Positions 35,597-45,487 of a stretch of DNA of 64,000 nucleotides are shown piece by piece. The stretch's first letter is position 1. Each line of letters begins with the position of its first letter. Source of the DNA: Funiculus sociatus GB2-C1 (GTDB lineage: Bacteria > Cyanobacteriota > Cyanobacteriia > Cyanobacteriales > FACHB-T130); contig NZ_JAMPKJ010000007.1 of the NCBI RefSeq assembly GCF_039962115.1, forward strand, positions 85,574-149,573, read 5' to 3'. Position numbers and translations under genes: made by a program. Below the pieces are notes generated by a model. It was not told where the DNA came from, made no database searches, and saw only the letters and a list, made by a program, of their open reading frames with translations.

Positions 35597-35995
35597 CCTT
35601 CCTAAATATCACATTTGTCTCGTTTCTAGGGTGAGGCTGGGAACGCATACATAGAATATCTAGGCTCTACTCCCATACACTACTTCATCAGAATGCTCAC
35701 ACTGTAAAGGAATTCCCATGCAGAGCATAGAAGTTAGGAGGTGTGGGGTGTCAAGGTGCACGTCTTTTTTTTATCGTTTGATGCTTAACATAAATTTATT
35801 TAAATTAACAGCTTGTTACTTTAGTTAGTTAAGGTATATATTCATATTGTAAGTATTTATTCCTAAGACGTCACTTTTTAGTTCAGTCAATTAAGGAAAA
35901 TTTTACGGGACAAGTACAGGTAGCCAAAGCAAGTACCTGCCATACGCAACCTGAAACCCCTGGTATACCCCTCAATCTTGCGTAGGTTCTAGATA
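35597..35995. other. Intergenic region upstream of ndhD
   Basis: 399 bases without a credible gene. It begins with a degenerate copy of the CGTTCCCAGG repeat (TCGTTTCTAGGGTGAGGCTGGGAACG with mismatches, about 35618-35645) and a T-rich patch (TCTTTTTTTT near 35763) that could end the glycosyltransferase transcript. The rest is AT-rich and probably holds the ndhD promoter. Confidence 0.4.
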
Positions 35996-37576
35996 ATGAA
36001 CGCACAATTCCCGTGGATAACCACTATTGTTCTGCTGCCCTTACTAGCTTCTTTTGCCATCCCGGTACTACCTGATAAAGAAGGCAAAACTGTTCGCTGG
36101 TACGCCCTTGGGGTAGCGTTTGTAGACTTTGCCCTGATGGTTTATGCCTTTTGGTATCACTACGACCTAAATAACCCAGGCTTTCAACTGGTAGAAAACT
36201 ACGCCTGGGTACCGCAACTGGGACTGAACTGGTCAATGGCGGTCGATGGGTTGTCAATGCCACTAATTGTCTTAACTGGCTTAGTCACCACCCTAGCTAT
36301 ATTTGCGGGTTGGAAAGTTACCAAAAAGCCGCGCTTGTTTTACTTCCTGATGCTGGTGATGTTAAGCACGCAGATTGGTGTCTTTGCCGCCCAGGATATG
36401 CTCTTATTCTTCATGATGTGGGAACTGGAGTTAGTGCCAGTGTACCTGCTGATCTCCATCTGGGGCGGAGAAAAGCGCCGATATGCAGCCACCAAGTTTA
36501 TCCTCTACACCGCCTTGGCGTCTGTATTCATTCTGGTATCAGACTTCTTGATGGCATTTTCAGGCGATACAGTCACCTTTGACATGGCGGCGCTAGCAGC
36601 CAAGCATTACCCCAAAGCATTAGAATTAGCCGCTTATGCTGGATTCTTGATTGCCTTTGGTGTCAAACTGCCGATTTTCCCCCTCCACACTTGGCTACCA
36701 GATGCCCACGGCGAAGCTTCAGCCCCCGTATCGATGATTTTGGCTGGGGTGTTGCTGAAAATGGGCGGCTATGCGCTGATTCGCATGAACATGGAAATGC
36801 TACCCAATGCCCATGCTTACTTCGCGCCAGTGCTAGTAATTCTGGGCATGGTTAACATTATCTACGGCGCTTTGACCGCTTTTGCCCAAACCAATCTGAA
36901 ACGGCGGTTGGCTTATTCTTCAATTTCCCACATGGGCTTTGTGCTGATTGGTATCGCCTCGTTCACAGATTTGGGTTTGAATGGTGCGGTGCTGCAAATG
37001 GTTTCCCACGGCTTAATTGCGGCGGCGTTATTCTTCCTCTCAGGCGTTACCTACGACCGCACCCACAGCTTGATGATGGATAAAATGGGGGGACTTGCCA
37101 AACAAATGCCCAAGGTGTTTGCCTTGTTCACAGTGGGTTCGATGGCTTCCCTAGCGTTACCGGGAATGAGCGGTTTTGTGGGCGAACTGACGGTATTTTT
37201 AGGCTTGACGACAAGCGATGTTTACAGCCCCATTTTCAAAGTTGTGGTGGTGCTGCTGGCGGCGGTGGGATTGATTCTTACACCAATGTATTTACTGGAT
37301 TTGCTGCGTCAAGTATTCTACGGGCAGTCTAATCCAGAATTGGCGACATTAGTGGCGATGGATGCTAAGCCTCGCGAAGTGTTTATCACTGCTTGCTTGT
37401 TAATTCCCATCATCGGAATTGGTTTGTATCCCAAGGTGGCGACTCAAACCTATGATGTTAAGACTGTTGCAGTTGCAGCGCAGGCGCGTAATGTGCTGAC
37501 GCTGGTTGCCCAAAAACAAGCACCTCTGTATTCTCAAGCTTTAGTGGCACCGAAGCTACCTGGTGCGGTTGATTAA
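35996..37576 (+). CDS. ndhD: NDH-1 subunit D (NAD(P)H-plastoquinone oxidoreductase chain 4)
   Basis: 526 residues with about 14 transmembrane helices. The proton-channel signatures of the NuoM/NdhD antiporter-like subunit are present: [15 protein letters not shown] with the key Glu, [17 protein letters not shown], and [11 protein letters not shown]. It is a membrane-arm subunit of thylakoid NDH-1, used in respiration, cyclic electron flow or CO2 uptake depending on the NdhD paralog; NdhD1-like (respiratory) is favoured by overall sequence, but not proven. ndhF is not adjacent. A clear terminator follows. Confidence 0.94.
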   Translation: MNAQFPWITTIVLLPLLASFAIPVLPDKEGKTVRWYALGVAFVDFALMVYAFWYHYDLNNPGFQLVENYAWVPQLGLNWSMAVDGLSMPLIVLTGLVTTLAIFAGWKVTKKPRLFYFLMLVMLSTQIGVFAAQDMLLFFMMWELELVPVYLLISIWGGEKRRYAATKFILYTALASVFILVSDFLMAFSGDTVTFDMAALAAKHYPKALELAAYAGFLIAFGVKLPIFPLHTWLPDAHGEASAPVSMILAGVLLKMGGYALIRMNMEMLPNAHAYFAPVLVILGMVNIIYGALTAFAQTNLKRRLAYSSISHMGFVLIGIASFTDLGLNGAVLQMVSHGLIAAALFFLSGVTYDRTHSLMMDKMGGLAKQMPKVFALFTVGSMASLALPGMSGFVGELTVFLGLTTSDVYSPIFKVVVVLLAAVGLILTPMYLLDLLRQVFYGQSNPELATLVAMDAKPREVFITACLLIPIIGIGLYPKVATQTYDVKTVAVAAQARNVLTLVAQKQAPLYSQALVAPKLPGAVD

Positions 37577-37609
37577 GTTTCCTTCCTGGCTGGAAATTAA
37601 ACTTAATTT

Positions 37610-37639
37610 AAGGAGCCTGATCGTTTAAGGCTCCTTTTT
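37610..37639 (+). terminator. Rho-independent terminator of ndhD
   Basis: AGGAGCC and GGCTCCT form a stem around a short loop (37611-37635), followed by TTTTTG, 35 bases after the stop codon. Confidence 0.85.
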
Positions 37640-37686
37640 GGTTTTATTGTGGGTATGCAAATGTTAGGAAAAAGCAGGGATTATGG

Positions 37687-37845
37687 CTATTTTCTGACAA
37701 TAACCCATATTGCATGGATAATCCCTGGTACATAACCTAGAAAAGTCAAAACGAGATTAATCCAAAAGTCTGTGCCAATCCCTACTTGCAAGAAAACTCC
37801 AAGAGGTGGAATAAAAATGGCTATGAGTATGCGGAAAAAATCCAT
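37687..37845 (-). CDS. Pmp3/YqaE-family small membrane protein
   Basis: 52 residues from the ATG at 37845. Two helices and the family signature IFIPPLGVFLQVG followed by FWINLVLTFLGYVPGIIHAIWV. A 16-codon upstream extension in the same frame is non-family and rejected. The Pmp3/UPF0057 family is linked to membrane potential and salt or cold stress in other organisms. It is convergent with ndhD. Confidence 0.92.
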   Translation of the reverse strand: MDFFRILIAIFIPPLGVFLQVGIGTDFWINLVLTFLGYVPGIIHAIWVIVRK

Positions 37846-37955
37846 AATACCCTCCGTATAAGAGTTATGGTTGATACTTTTCAACAGTAGCATCGATACT
37901 GGGCTGAGCCATCTCTATTGAGATAGAAAAGCAGCTCTAAGCAATTAAAACTAAG

Positions 37956-38747
37956 GGCATTGCTGAAAGAGTAATGTTTCTCCCTGTAAAATGGATAAGC
38001 TAGGGTATACTTCTTTGTCTGAATTTGGCTGAAATGAATTGCCCCAACTGTAACGCAACAGAGGTTTCTAAGAATGGTCATCGTAAAGGGCGGCAATGCT
38101 ACAAATGCAAGCACTGTGGTCGCCAGTTCCTGGAGCATTACCGCCCCTGGCAGTATTCCAACGATGTCAAACAACTCTGTCTCAAAATGTACCTCAACGG
38201 CATGGGACTACGAGGTATCGAACGAGTTACCGAGATCCACCATACAACTGTGATGCACTGGATTCGAGAGGCTGGACATCAACTGCGCGATGCCCCAGAA
38301 TCTGAAGAAATTCCAGAGGTAACTGAGCTGGACGAACTGCTTTTCCTTTGTGGGGAACAAGCGTAACAAGCTGTGGATTTGGACCGCAGTCAATCACAAC
38401 CAAGCGGGAATTTTGGCCTGGGTGATAGGCGACCGCAGTGGTGCCACCTTCAAGTGTTTGTGGAGTCTTGTCAAATGCTGGCAATGTTTCTTTTATGTTA
38501 TCGATGGCTGGAAGGTATATCCCATGTTCATTGAGGAGGGTGATCAAATTGTCAGCAAGACCTACATGACGAGGGTTGAGGGAGAGAATACTCGTTTGCG
38601 GCATTACCAGGCACGGCTGCACCGTAAAACCTTGTGCTACTCCAAGTCAGTTGAGATGTTGAAGTGTTCCCTCCGCTTGCTGCTCCACTATTTGAAATAT
38701 CGGACAGTTTCTTTGCTAGCCTAGTTCATTCCTCTTTCAGCAACGCC
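37956..38747 (+). mobile_element. Complete IS1-family insertion sequence, 792 bp, with 8-bp target duplication
   Basis: Imperfect terminal inverted repeats of 21 bases (GGCATTGCTGAAAGAG at 37956 and its counterpart at 38727-38747, two mismatches) bound the element. AAACTAAG occurs directly outside both ends (37948-37955 and 38748-38755), a target duplication of the length IS1 elements make. The transposase frames fill the interior. Insertion is in a gap between the Pmp3 gene and a kinase, so no gene is disrupted. Intact ends and an unchanged duplication indicate a fairly recent insertion. Confidence 0.93.
38034..38724 (+). pseudogene. IS1-family transposase, split by a frameshift
   Basis: The upstream frame (38025/38034-38366) gives the zinc-ribbon N-terminus NCPNCNATEVSKNG...CYKCKHCGRQF, a helix-turn-helix part and the first catalytic Asp in ELDEL. 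The second frame (to 38724) resumes with FVGNKRNKLWIWTAVNH and carries the second Asp (VIDGW) and the Glu (VEGEN) of the IS1 DDE set. Joining them needs +1 shift at CTGCTTTTCCTTTGTG, consistent with a one-base insertion. Classical IS1 uses a -1 slip at A6C, which is not here, so inactivation is more likely than programmed frameshifting. TTG (38025) is an alternative start. Confidence 0.85.
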
Positions 38748-38755
38748 AAACTAAG

Positions 38756-39051
38756 AAATTAAAAATTAAAAACTGTAAAAGCCAGTGGTCGCTTTTCCCT
38801 TCGGGCGCTTATTGAAGGTAAATTAAATACCCGACAGCCGAGCGATGCCATAAAATAAATGTTGTGGATGGCTGGTGAAGTAAAAAAGTATAAATATTAG
38901 TTATAATAATGAACTTTTTCGCTGGTAGAGGGTCGTCATTTTAGGTGAGTGGCGCGATCGCAAAATATGAAGTTATCCTGTTGACAAATTAAGGTGGCGA
39001 TCGCATTGGATATCATTTCAGGATATCCGGTTAACTCGAACGGTCATTTTT
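38756..39051. other. Intergenic region upstream of a sensor kinase
   Basis: 296 bases, AT-rich at first and with HIP1-like sites near 38955 and 39000. No gene, terminator or operator recognised. Confidence 0.3.
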
Positions 39052-41133
39052 ATGAGTAATTCTGCTGTTAGAGCAGCCTGGTTCAAGCGAGTGAGGGGTG
39101 CAATGATAAATGACCTTGACCAGCTCTTAGAGGACTCCCAACAACGCTTGCAGGAGTTGTGGCAGTATACCCAAGAGTTATCGGAGTCGCAAAAGCAGCC
39201 GCTAGTGGAAGTTCTAGAGAAATTATCCAGCCAACTGCAAGAAATGCAAGTAGTGACACGCTACCAATTGCGCCAAAGAAGATTGGCTACCAACACTCGT
39301 GTAGAACTCGTCGCACAAGGACAGCATTATCAATCTGATCGGGAGTTACATCGTCAAGCGGATTCCGATGATCCAATAGTAGCGATCGCGTCGAGTAATG
39401 ATATTGGCTACCTGGTGACAAATCCACAAGGGGTAATTCTAGAAGCCAATCGGACAGCAGCACAATTGTTGGACAATTCTCAGGAGTGCCTGCTGGGTAA
39501 CTCTTTAGTGGAGTTTGTCGCCGCCGATGCTCGTGGTGACTTTCATGCTCAGCTTAGCGCATTGCAACAAGGGGCGGTTGTCAAAAATTGGGAAATCGGC
39601 TTAGCCAAAGCCCAAGGCGAACTGTTTACTGGTGTATTAAGTGTGGAGCCAGTGCGCCAAGTGCAGCAACCTCATCAGGTGGTGGGATTGCGCTGGTTCC
39701 TGCAAGATATTACTGAGACTAAATACAATCCGGTGGTTTGTCTTAACCAAAGAAAGCTGGAGTGCGTCCAAGAAGATTTAGAAAACTTGCTTGCAGAATC
39801 CCTAGAACCGGAAGGCGAACTAGCGGATGTAACAGAGTGCCAAGCGCCCCACAATATGTTACTTCGCCAAACCCTTTTGCGTCGCACTTGGGCGCTACAA
39901 CAGGCGCTCAAGTTTGAAGCAATGCTTAAACTTATTACCGACAAATTGCGCGATACTCTCGATGAAAACCAGATTTTGCAAACCGCCGTACAGGAATTAA
40001 CTCTGGTGCTGGGTGTTGAAGGCTGCGATACAGCTTTATACAATGCTGATCACACGGCGACTATTACCCATGAGTACACAATAGGATTGCCGTCCGCTCT
40101 AGGGGAAGTCGTATCAATTGCCCACTTGTTTGCCGAAGATACTCAATTGTTGCAAGGTGCGTATTTCCAGTTTTGTTACTTAGTGCCAGGGATTCGCGGA
40201 CAAGTGGCTATCTTAGCTTGTCCGATTTTTGATAACCAAGGGGTGTTGGGGGATCTGTGGTTATACAAGCGGCACGAAGAGGCTTTTAACGAGTTAGAAA
40301 TCAGATTAGCGCAGCAAGTCGCTTCTGGGTGCGCGATCGCAATTCGCCAAGCTCGACTTTACCAAGCAACTCGAAGCCAAGTAGTAGAACTGGAAAAACT
40401 CACTCGCCTCAAAGATGACTTCTTAAGTACCGTTCCCCATGAATTGCGATCGCCTGTCGCTAACATGAAAATGGCAATTCAGATGTTAGGCATTGCCTTA
40501 AATAAAGACCACGGATTGTTCGCAGAGCTATCCAAGCCACCAGCAAAAAGAAACAAAGTAGCTCGCTACTTCCATATTTTACATAACGAATGCGAACGAG
40601 AAATCAACCTAGTTAATGACCTCTTGGAATGGCAAAAACTTGATACCGAAGTTCAACCCCTAGTGCTGACAACAATTGAAATGCTCGAATGGCTTCCCAA
40701 AGTCATCGAGCCTTTTGTTCAGCAAGCTCAAGAACGCCAGCTAAACTTAGAAATTAACATCGAGCCGGAACTGCCTCCCTTAGTTTGCGACCACGCCAGT
40801 TTAGGGCGAATTTTAAGCGAGTTGCTGACCAATGCCTGCAAGTACACGCCAACCCAAGAAAAGATTGTCGTCACAGCTCGTGCCGCACAAGCAAGAATAG
40901 AAGTGAGCGTGAATAATACTGGGGTGGAAATTCCAGCAAGCGAGAGGGAGAGGATTTTTGAGAAATTCTACCGCATCCCCAGCACCGATCCTTGGAAGCA
41001 GGGGGGAACTGGATTAGGACTGGCGCTGGTGCAAAAGCGAGTGGCACTTTTAGGAGGTACGATTCAGTTGGAAAGTAGTGCAAATCAAACTTGTTTTACA
41101 GTGTCTTTGCCGCTAAAACCTTCAGAACTTTAA
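39052..41133 (+). CDS. Soluble PAS-GAF sensor histidine kinase
   Basis: 693 residues without membrane helices. An N-terminal coiled region (10-90) precedes a PAS domain (about 115-230; GYLVTNPQGVILEANRTAA), a GAF domain (about 290-440), HisKA with VPHELRSP (His463), and HATPase with LTNACKYTP, a G1-like VNNTGVEIP and GTGLGLALVQ. It is a cytosolic kinase, probably sensing a small molecule or light via PAS/GAF; the GAF has no Cys in the chromophore-binding position that I can identify. No partner response regulator is adjacent. The start could be a later Met (MINDLDQLL). Confidence 0.93.
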   Translation: MSNSAVRAAWFKRVRGAMINDLDQLLEDSQQRLQELWQYTQELSESQKQPLVEVLEKLSSQLQEMQVVTRYQLRQRRLATNTRVELVAQGQHYQSDRELHRQADSDDPIVAIASSNDIGYLVTNPQGVILEANRTAAQLLDNSQECLLGNSLVEFVAADARGDFHAQLSALQQGAVVKNWEIGLAKAQGELFTGVLSVEPVRQVQQPHQVVGLRWFLQDITETKYNPVVCLNQRKLECVQEDLENLLAESLEPEGELADVTECQAPHNMLLRQTLLRRTWALQQALKFEAMLKLITDKLRDTLDENQILQTAVQELTLVLGVEGCDTALYNADHTATITHEYTIGLPSALGEVVSIAHLFAEDTQLLQGAYFQFCYLVPGIRGQVAILACPIFDNQGVLGDLWLYKRHEEAFNELEIRLAQQVASGCAIAIRQARLYQATRSQVVELEKLTRLKDDFLSTVPHELRSPVANMKMAIQMLGIALNKDHGLFAELSKPPAKRNKVARYFHILHNECEREINLVNDLLEWQKLDTEVQPLVLTTIEMLEWLPKVIEPFVQQAQERQLNLEINIEPELPPLVCDHASLGRILSELLTNACKYTPTQEKIVVTARAAQARIEVSVNNTGVEIPASERERIFEKFYRIPSTDPWKQGGTGLGLALVQKRVALLGGTIQLESSANQTCFTVSLPLKPSEL

Positions 41134-41144
41134 AAAGGTAAATT

Positions 41145-41285
41145 ATGGGTTATAGAGTATCTAAAGATATTGCCATAAAACATTTGATTTCAGGCTTTAA
41201 ACCTACAATTCAGAAGCTTGGTGCTTGGGGTTTGATCCACCTGTCCCAACAAATCGCAGATTTGAAATTTTCAGCTTCTAAGTGA
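41145..41285 (+). CDS. Possible 46-residue small protein
   Basis: MGYRVSKDIAIKHLISGFKP... begins 11 bases after the kinase stop with AAAAAGG as a candidate ribosome site. No domain or membrane helix. It could be translated from the kinase mRNA, but chance is not excluded. Confidence 0.25.
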   Translation: MGYRVSKDIAIKHLISGFKPTIQKLGAWGLIHLSQQIADLKFSASK

Positions 41286-41302
41286 ACTGTATTGCTTTAT
41301 AA

Positions 41303-44300
41303 CTAACAATGAACCTGATGGATGGGAATTTTAATAACAAATTCCGTACCTTTCCCCATCTGAGAAAAACAGCGCAAAGATCCAGAATGTTTCTCGACTA
41401 CTATTTGGTAACTGATCGACAATCCTAAACCAGTGCCTTTGCCAATAGGTTTGGTGGTATAGAAGGGATCAAAAATTCGTCGTCGCACTTCTTCGTTTAT
41501 TCCCGAACCATTGTCTGCAATCCGAATCGATACATAATTGCTACCTCGCACTTCAGTACAAATCCGAATCGTAGGAACTGAGGATAAGGAGGAGAAGGCT
41601 TCTTCTTCCTGGTCTATTCTTGTTTCCCCAGTCCCTAGTCCCCAGTCCCTAGTCCCGATTTCCAAGGCATCAATAGCATTACTAATAATATTCATAAATA
41701 CCTGATTGAGTTGTCCGGCGTAGCAGTCAACTTTGGGCAGATTACCATAAGTTTTGATTACTTGGATTTCGGGACGATTTGGTTGAACTCGCAGGCGATT
41801 TTCCAGAATCATCAGCGTACTTTCGATACCTTCGTGGATATCTACCTCTTTCATTTCGGCTTCGTCGAGGCGGGAGAAAGTTCGTAATGACAGAACGATG
41901 TCGCAGATGCGCGTAGCTCCCATTTTCATTGAAGAGAGAACTTTGGGAAAGTCTCCTTTGAGAAAATCTAAGTCGATAGCTTTTATTTCTTCTGTGATTT
42001 CTCTTGTGGGATTGGGATATTGTTCTTGATAAAGTTGCAGCAGGCGCAGCAAATCTTCAGCGTATTCAGTGGCGGGGGTGATGTTGCCATAGATGAAGCT
42101 TACCGGGTTGTTAATTTCGTGAGCTACACCTGCTACTAGCTGACCGAGAGAAGACATTTTTTCTGATTGAATCAGCTGGAATTGGGTTTTTTGCAATTCT
42201 CGCAAAGTTTTTTGTAACTCTTGCGCCTGTTCTCGCAATTGCGCTTCCGATGCTTTTAAGGCGTGTTCGGCGGCTTTCTTGTCGCTAATGTCGCGCACAA
42301 TTACCAGGGCTTCAGTTTCCCCACTGGCGGCATACCGAGCTTCGTAATCGCGCATTTTGCCGTCAATCGCCTGTATCTGATACTCATAAATTTGAGGTTC
42401 ACCAGTAGCGATCGCTGTTAAAAGATTTTGCATGGTAAACTCAGCTACCTCTGGGGGCATCACCTCATGTATCTTTTTGCCCATAAATAAGCTGGGAGGC
42501 ATTAAGAGGGAATCTTCTGTCGGCGCGTGGAAGTCGAGATACGTACCATCAAAGCTCATGCGAAATAACAAATCTGGAAGTGCTTGGATCAAGGCGCGAT
42601 TTCTATATTCGCTCTTTTGCAATGCTTCCTCCGCGCGTTTGCGATCGCTAATTTCAAAGACGACTACACCAACGCCTAGCGGTCTGTCATCTTCTCCAAA
42701 CAGGGGAAAATTAGAAGTTATCCAATGCCGCACTACATCAGGTTGTTTTGGTGTTTTGGCGCTGACTTCCTGGTTGATAAATGATTCGCCGTGGATTAAT
42801 ATCCGCTGATACATTGGCTCTAGAGCTTGCGCGACACTTGGTACAACTTCCCTTAAACTCTTGCCAAAATGCTCCTGTCTAGATACTCCATTGATCTCTG
42901 CCAGTGCTTCGTTGATCTGTACGTATCTCAGCTGATCGTCAAAAATCCCAAGTCCGGCGGGTGCAGCGTTGAAAAAGGTATCAAATAATCTCTGGCGTAA
43001 GGCTAATTCTTTTTCTAGGGCAATGCGCGAACTAATGTCTTGAATAACGGTAATAAAATATTTGGGTTTGCCAGACTCCTCGCGCACCAGCATCGGAGTT
43101 AGCTGCACCCAGACGAGGGAACCATCTTGGCGGATGTAACGCTTCTGGATCGAGTAACTTTGAATCTCCCCAGCCAGCAGCTGGCGAATGTACTCCAAAT
43201 CGCTATTGAGGTCATCCGGGTGGGTGACATCTTTAAAGGTGAGCGCCTTTAGTTCTTCTTGGGTGTAACCCAGCAGATGGCAAACTTTTTGATTGACAAA
43301 TAGCCAATGTCCATCTAGAGAAATATGGCAGATGCCAACAGCTGCTTGCTCAAAGGTGAATCGAAATTGCTCCTCGCTTTCTCGAAGTGCATCAAGAGCT
43401 TGTTGGCGATCGCTAATGTCAATCCCTACCGCCATAAAAAAGTCAACTGTGGGACAGCCATCCTCGCCTGTCTCTTTAAAGACCAACGTACCATGCCACT
43501 CTACCAACCGCTTTTCACCCGTCTTGGTTAGTACCTCGTTTGTATGTACGTTTGATCCACGAAAGTTTAGGAGACATTCTAAAGTCTCTAAAACTCCCGC
43601 CTGCTCAGTTTCGGGGACGAACATCGGCAAGTAATCTTTACCCACTACCTCCTCTAAGGTGTAGCCCAATGTGTTTAGCATCGCTGGGTTCATCATCTGA
43701 ACTTTTCCATCTGCGCTTAGTGTGACAAAAAAAGCCGGACACGCTTCCATCAGGGTGCGGCTGAAGTTCCTTTCTTTGATTAATTCTTCCTCAACAGCTT
43801 TGCGTTCTGTTATATCGGTGGAAATGCCGCACAGAGCGTAGGGAACACTGTTCTCGTCGCAGAGGGGAAACTTCAGCGCCAGGTAAGTGTGAAGTTTGTC
43901 ATCTTGCAAAGCAACTTCCTCCAACTCCATTGGAGTTTTGGCTGCTAGCACGTTTTGGTCGTTATATCGAAATGTGTCTGCTATTTCCTTGGGGAAAATA
44001 TCGTAATCAGTTTTACCTTCTAACTCTTCTTTGTTGATGTGGAACACAGCTTCGTATTGGCGGTTGACCAAAAGGTATCGTCCTTGCGTATCTTTCAGGT
44101 AGATTAAGGCTGGGGAGTTATCCAAAATTGCCTGTAGTCGCTGTTCGCTCTCTTTTAGTGCTTCCTCCACCCGCGCCCGTTGGGCAATTTCAACTTGCAA
44201 TTGATCAATAGCATTGTTGAGTTCAGCAGTACGCTCCTCAACAATAATTTCTAACGCTTCCTTTGCCTGTTTTAGCGCTGCTTCTGTGCTAGTGTTAACG

Positions 44301-44677
44301 GCTTTAACAGCAGGACTTTCAGTAATTACCTGTGTCATCATCAAAATGCCACCGATTTCACCCGAAGATTGCCGCCAAGGATGCAGTTCCCAATTCACCC
44401 AATCAATTGTGCCATCATCACGGGGAAAGGGATCTGCTTCGCACTTTTGAACTTCTCCTGCCAAACTGCGCTGGTGGATCTGCTTCCAACGATCGGGAAT
44501 TTCGGGAAAGACTTCGTAATGAGAGCGACCGATGATATCTTGGTTTGTTAAGCCATAATCTGTTAGCCAGCGACGACTGGTTATCAGGTAACGCATATCG
44601 CGGTCGAATATCGCGATCGCTGCTGGGGTGTGTTCCGCCAGCAATTGTAGCAGTTCCGCATTGTCTGGAACATTCAT
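41303..44677 (-). CDS. Multi-PAS sensor histidine kinase
   Basis: 1124 residues. Six PAS-type sensor units can be followed (about 8-125, 185-305, 305-430, 435-560, 565-690, 695-815), linked by short coils, with no membrane helix. HisKA has VAGVAHEINNP (His853) and the HATPase ends in ADNGSGI and GKGTGLGLSISYQIVVEKH. A linker-like insertion (about 1003-1028, RDWGLGTGETRIDQEEE) interrupts the ATPase domain between the N box and the G1 strand and is encoded by heptad repeat DNA. It probably integrates several cytosolic signals. Related at its C-terminus to the kinase at 1-2582. No response regulator is adjacent. Confidence 0.93.
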   Translation of the reverse strand: MNVPDNAELLQLLAEHTPAAIAIFDRDMRYLITSRRWLTDYGLTNQDIIGRSHYEVFPEIPDRWKQIHQRSLAGEVQKCEADPFPRDDGTIDWVNWELHPWRQSSGEIGGILMMTQVITESPAVKAVNTSTEAALKQAKEALEIIVEERTAELNNAIDQLQVEIAQRARVEEALKESEQRLQAILDNSPALIYLKDTQGRYLLVNRQYEAVFHINKEELEGKTDYDIFPKEIADTFRYNDQNVLAAKTPMELEEVALQDDKLHTYLALKFPLCDENSVPYALCGISTDITERKAVEEELIKERNFSRTLMEACPAFFVTLSADGKVQMMNPAMLNTLGYTLEEVVGKDYLPMFVPETEQAGVLETLECLLNFRGSNVHTNEVLTKTGEKRLVEWHGTLVFKETGEDGCPTVDFFMAVGIDISDRQQALDALRESEEQFRFTFEQAAVGICHISLDGHWLFVNQKVCHLLGYTQEELKALTFKDVTHPDDLNSDLEYIRQLLAGEIQSYSIQKRYIRQDGSLVWVQLTPMLVREESGKPKYFITVIQDISSRIALEKELALRQRLFDTFFNAAPAGLGIFDDQLRYVQINEALAEINGVSRQEHFGKSLREVVPSVAQALEPMYQRILIHGESFINQEVSAKTPKQPDVVRHWITSNFPLFGEDDRPLGVGVVVFEISDRKRAEEALQKSEYRNRALIQALPDLLFRMSFDGTYLDFHAPTEDSLLMPPSLFMGKKIHEVMPPEVAEFTMQNLLTAIATGEPQIYEYQIQAIDGKMRDYEARYAASGETEALVIVRDISDKKAAEHALKASEAQLREQAQELQKTLRELQKTQFQLIQSEKMSSLGQLVAGVAHEINNPVSFIYGNITPATEYAEDLLRLLQLYQEQYPNPTREITEEIKAIDLDFLKGDFPKVLSSMKMGATRICDIVLSLRTFSRLDEAEMKEVDIHEGIESTLMILENRLRVQPNRPEIQVIKTYGNLPKVDCYAGQLNQVFMNIISNAIDALEIGTRDWGLGTGETRIDQEEEAFSSLSSVPTIRICTEVRGSNYVSIRIADNGSGINEEVRRRIFDPFYTTKPIGKGTGLGLSISYQIVVEKHSGSLRCFSQMGKGTEFVIKIPIHQVHC
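41627..41654. repeat. Four CCYAGTC heptads inside the kinase HATPase domain
   Basis: CCCAGTC, CCTAGTC, CCCAGTC, CCTAGTC in direct succession, read in frame on the minus strand as part of residues about 1008-1017. The intergenic array at 31441 consists of the same unit. Confidence 0.9.
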
Positions 44678-44956
44678 GGTTATTAAAATACCAAAAAATA
44701 CCTTTTTTAATTAGCAGGAACAGGTAAATTCCCTAATTAGATATTTATACTGATGCGATGGAAAATTGAAACAGAGAAAATACCTATTTTAAGCAGCTCC
44801 CAAGCTGTTTTACTCGCAAAGTTACCATGAAATACCTAAATAATTAGAATTATTTTAATATTTGTTAATAAACGCAAAAAATTGGTATGCGGATAGAAGT
44901 TAGTAGCGATCGCTACTAACCTCTATCCACCACCTGAATTTATATAATTAAGTAAA
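44678..44956. other. AT-rich intergenic region with a long palindrome
   Basis: 279 bases. A 38-base near-perfect inverted repeat lies at 44891-44928 (listed separately). The rest is AT-rich upstream DNA of the kinase gene, with no gene recognised. Confidence 0.4.
44891..44928 (-). terminator. 19-bp-arm hairpin centred on a HIP1 site, after yciH
   Basis: GGATAGAAGTTAGTAGCGA (44891-44909) pairs with the following 19 bases with one mismatch; the centre is GCGATCGC. On the minus strand it follows the yciH stop and is trailed by CCAATTTTTTG, so it can end that transcript. Confidence 0.65.
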
Positions 44957-45322
44957 TCAGCCGCCACTAATTTTGGCTTTATAGCCTAATTTAGTGAGAA
45001 TCTCAACGAGTTTCTGCGTATGATCGCCCTGAATTTCGAGAGTATTATCTTTAACAGTGCCACCAGTGCCGCACTGAGTTTTTAGCTGCTTCAGGAGAGC
45101 TTCTAGAGTTTCAGGTTTCACCTGAAAGCCACTAATCACCGTCACAGTTTTTCCCTTGCGCCCTTTACGAGAAGCCTGAACTTTCAGATTTTGCTGATTT
45201 GAGGGTAATTCGGCAATTGGTCTTTCAAAAGCAGCAGAATTATCGCCGTTGCCAAATTCCGAGTAGACAACGCGCTTTTGAGCAGATTGGGAATCGGAGG
45301 ATTTGCGGTTAGAAGAGGACAT
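44957..45322 (-). CDS. yciH: SUI1/YciH-family translation initiation factor-like protein
   Basis: 121 residues. A flexible N-terminus is followed by the SUI1/eIF1 core with SRKGRKGKTVTVISGF, LKQLKTQCGTGGTVKDNTLEIQGDH and a terminal IQGDHTQKLVEILTKLGYKAKISGG (key residues only). The family influences start-codon fidelity. It is divergent from trpB across about 165 bases, a pairing that fits cyanobacterial genomes. Confidence 0.93.
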   Translation of the reverse strand: MSSSNRKSSDSQSAQKRVVYSEFGNGDNSAAFERPIAELPSNQQNLKVQASRKGRKGKTVTVISGFQVKPETLEALLKQLKTQCGTGGTVKDNTLEIQGDHTQKLVEILTKLGYKAKISGG

Positions 45323-45450
45323 CGCAGTTAGGAATGAGGTTCTTTAACCATTAAGTACAGTGGGGGTTGAGAAGGAAAAAGGGAAAAATCGAGAATTATT
45401 TTTTACCTTTTACCTTTTGCATCAGAGCCTTTTTTTGCCCACCCTACAAC

Positions 45451-45456
45451 TATAAT
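45451..45456 (+). promoter_or_regulatory. Candidate -10 (TATAAT) upstream of trpB
   Basis: A consensus TATAAT lies 32 bases before the GTG start of trpB. The -35 region (around 45428-45433) is weak, so this is only a candidate sigma-70-type promoter. Confidence 0.35.
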
Positions 45457-45487
45457 GAAGTTTATGCTGTGATTCCCTTTAATAACT

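Noticed and set aside
37881..38174. Minus-strand frame across the IS1 left end
   Set aside because: Spans the insertion boundary and lies opposite the transposase.
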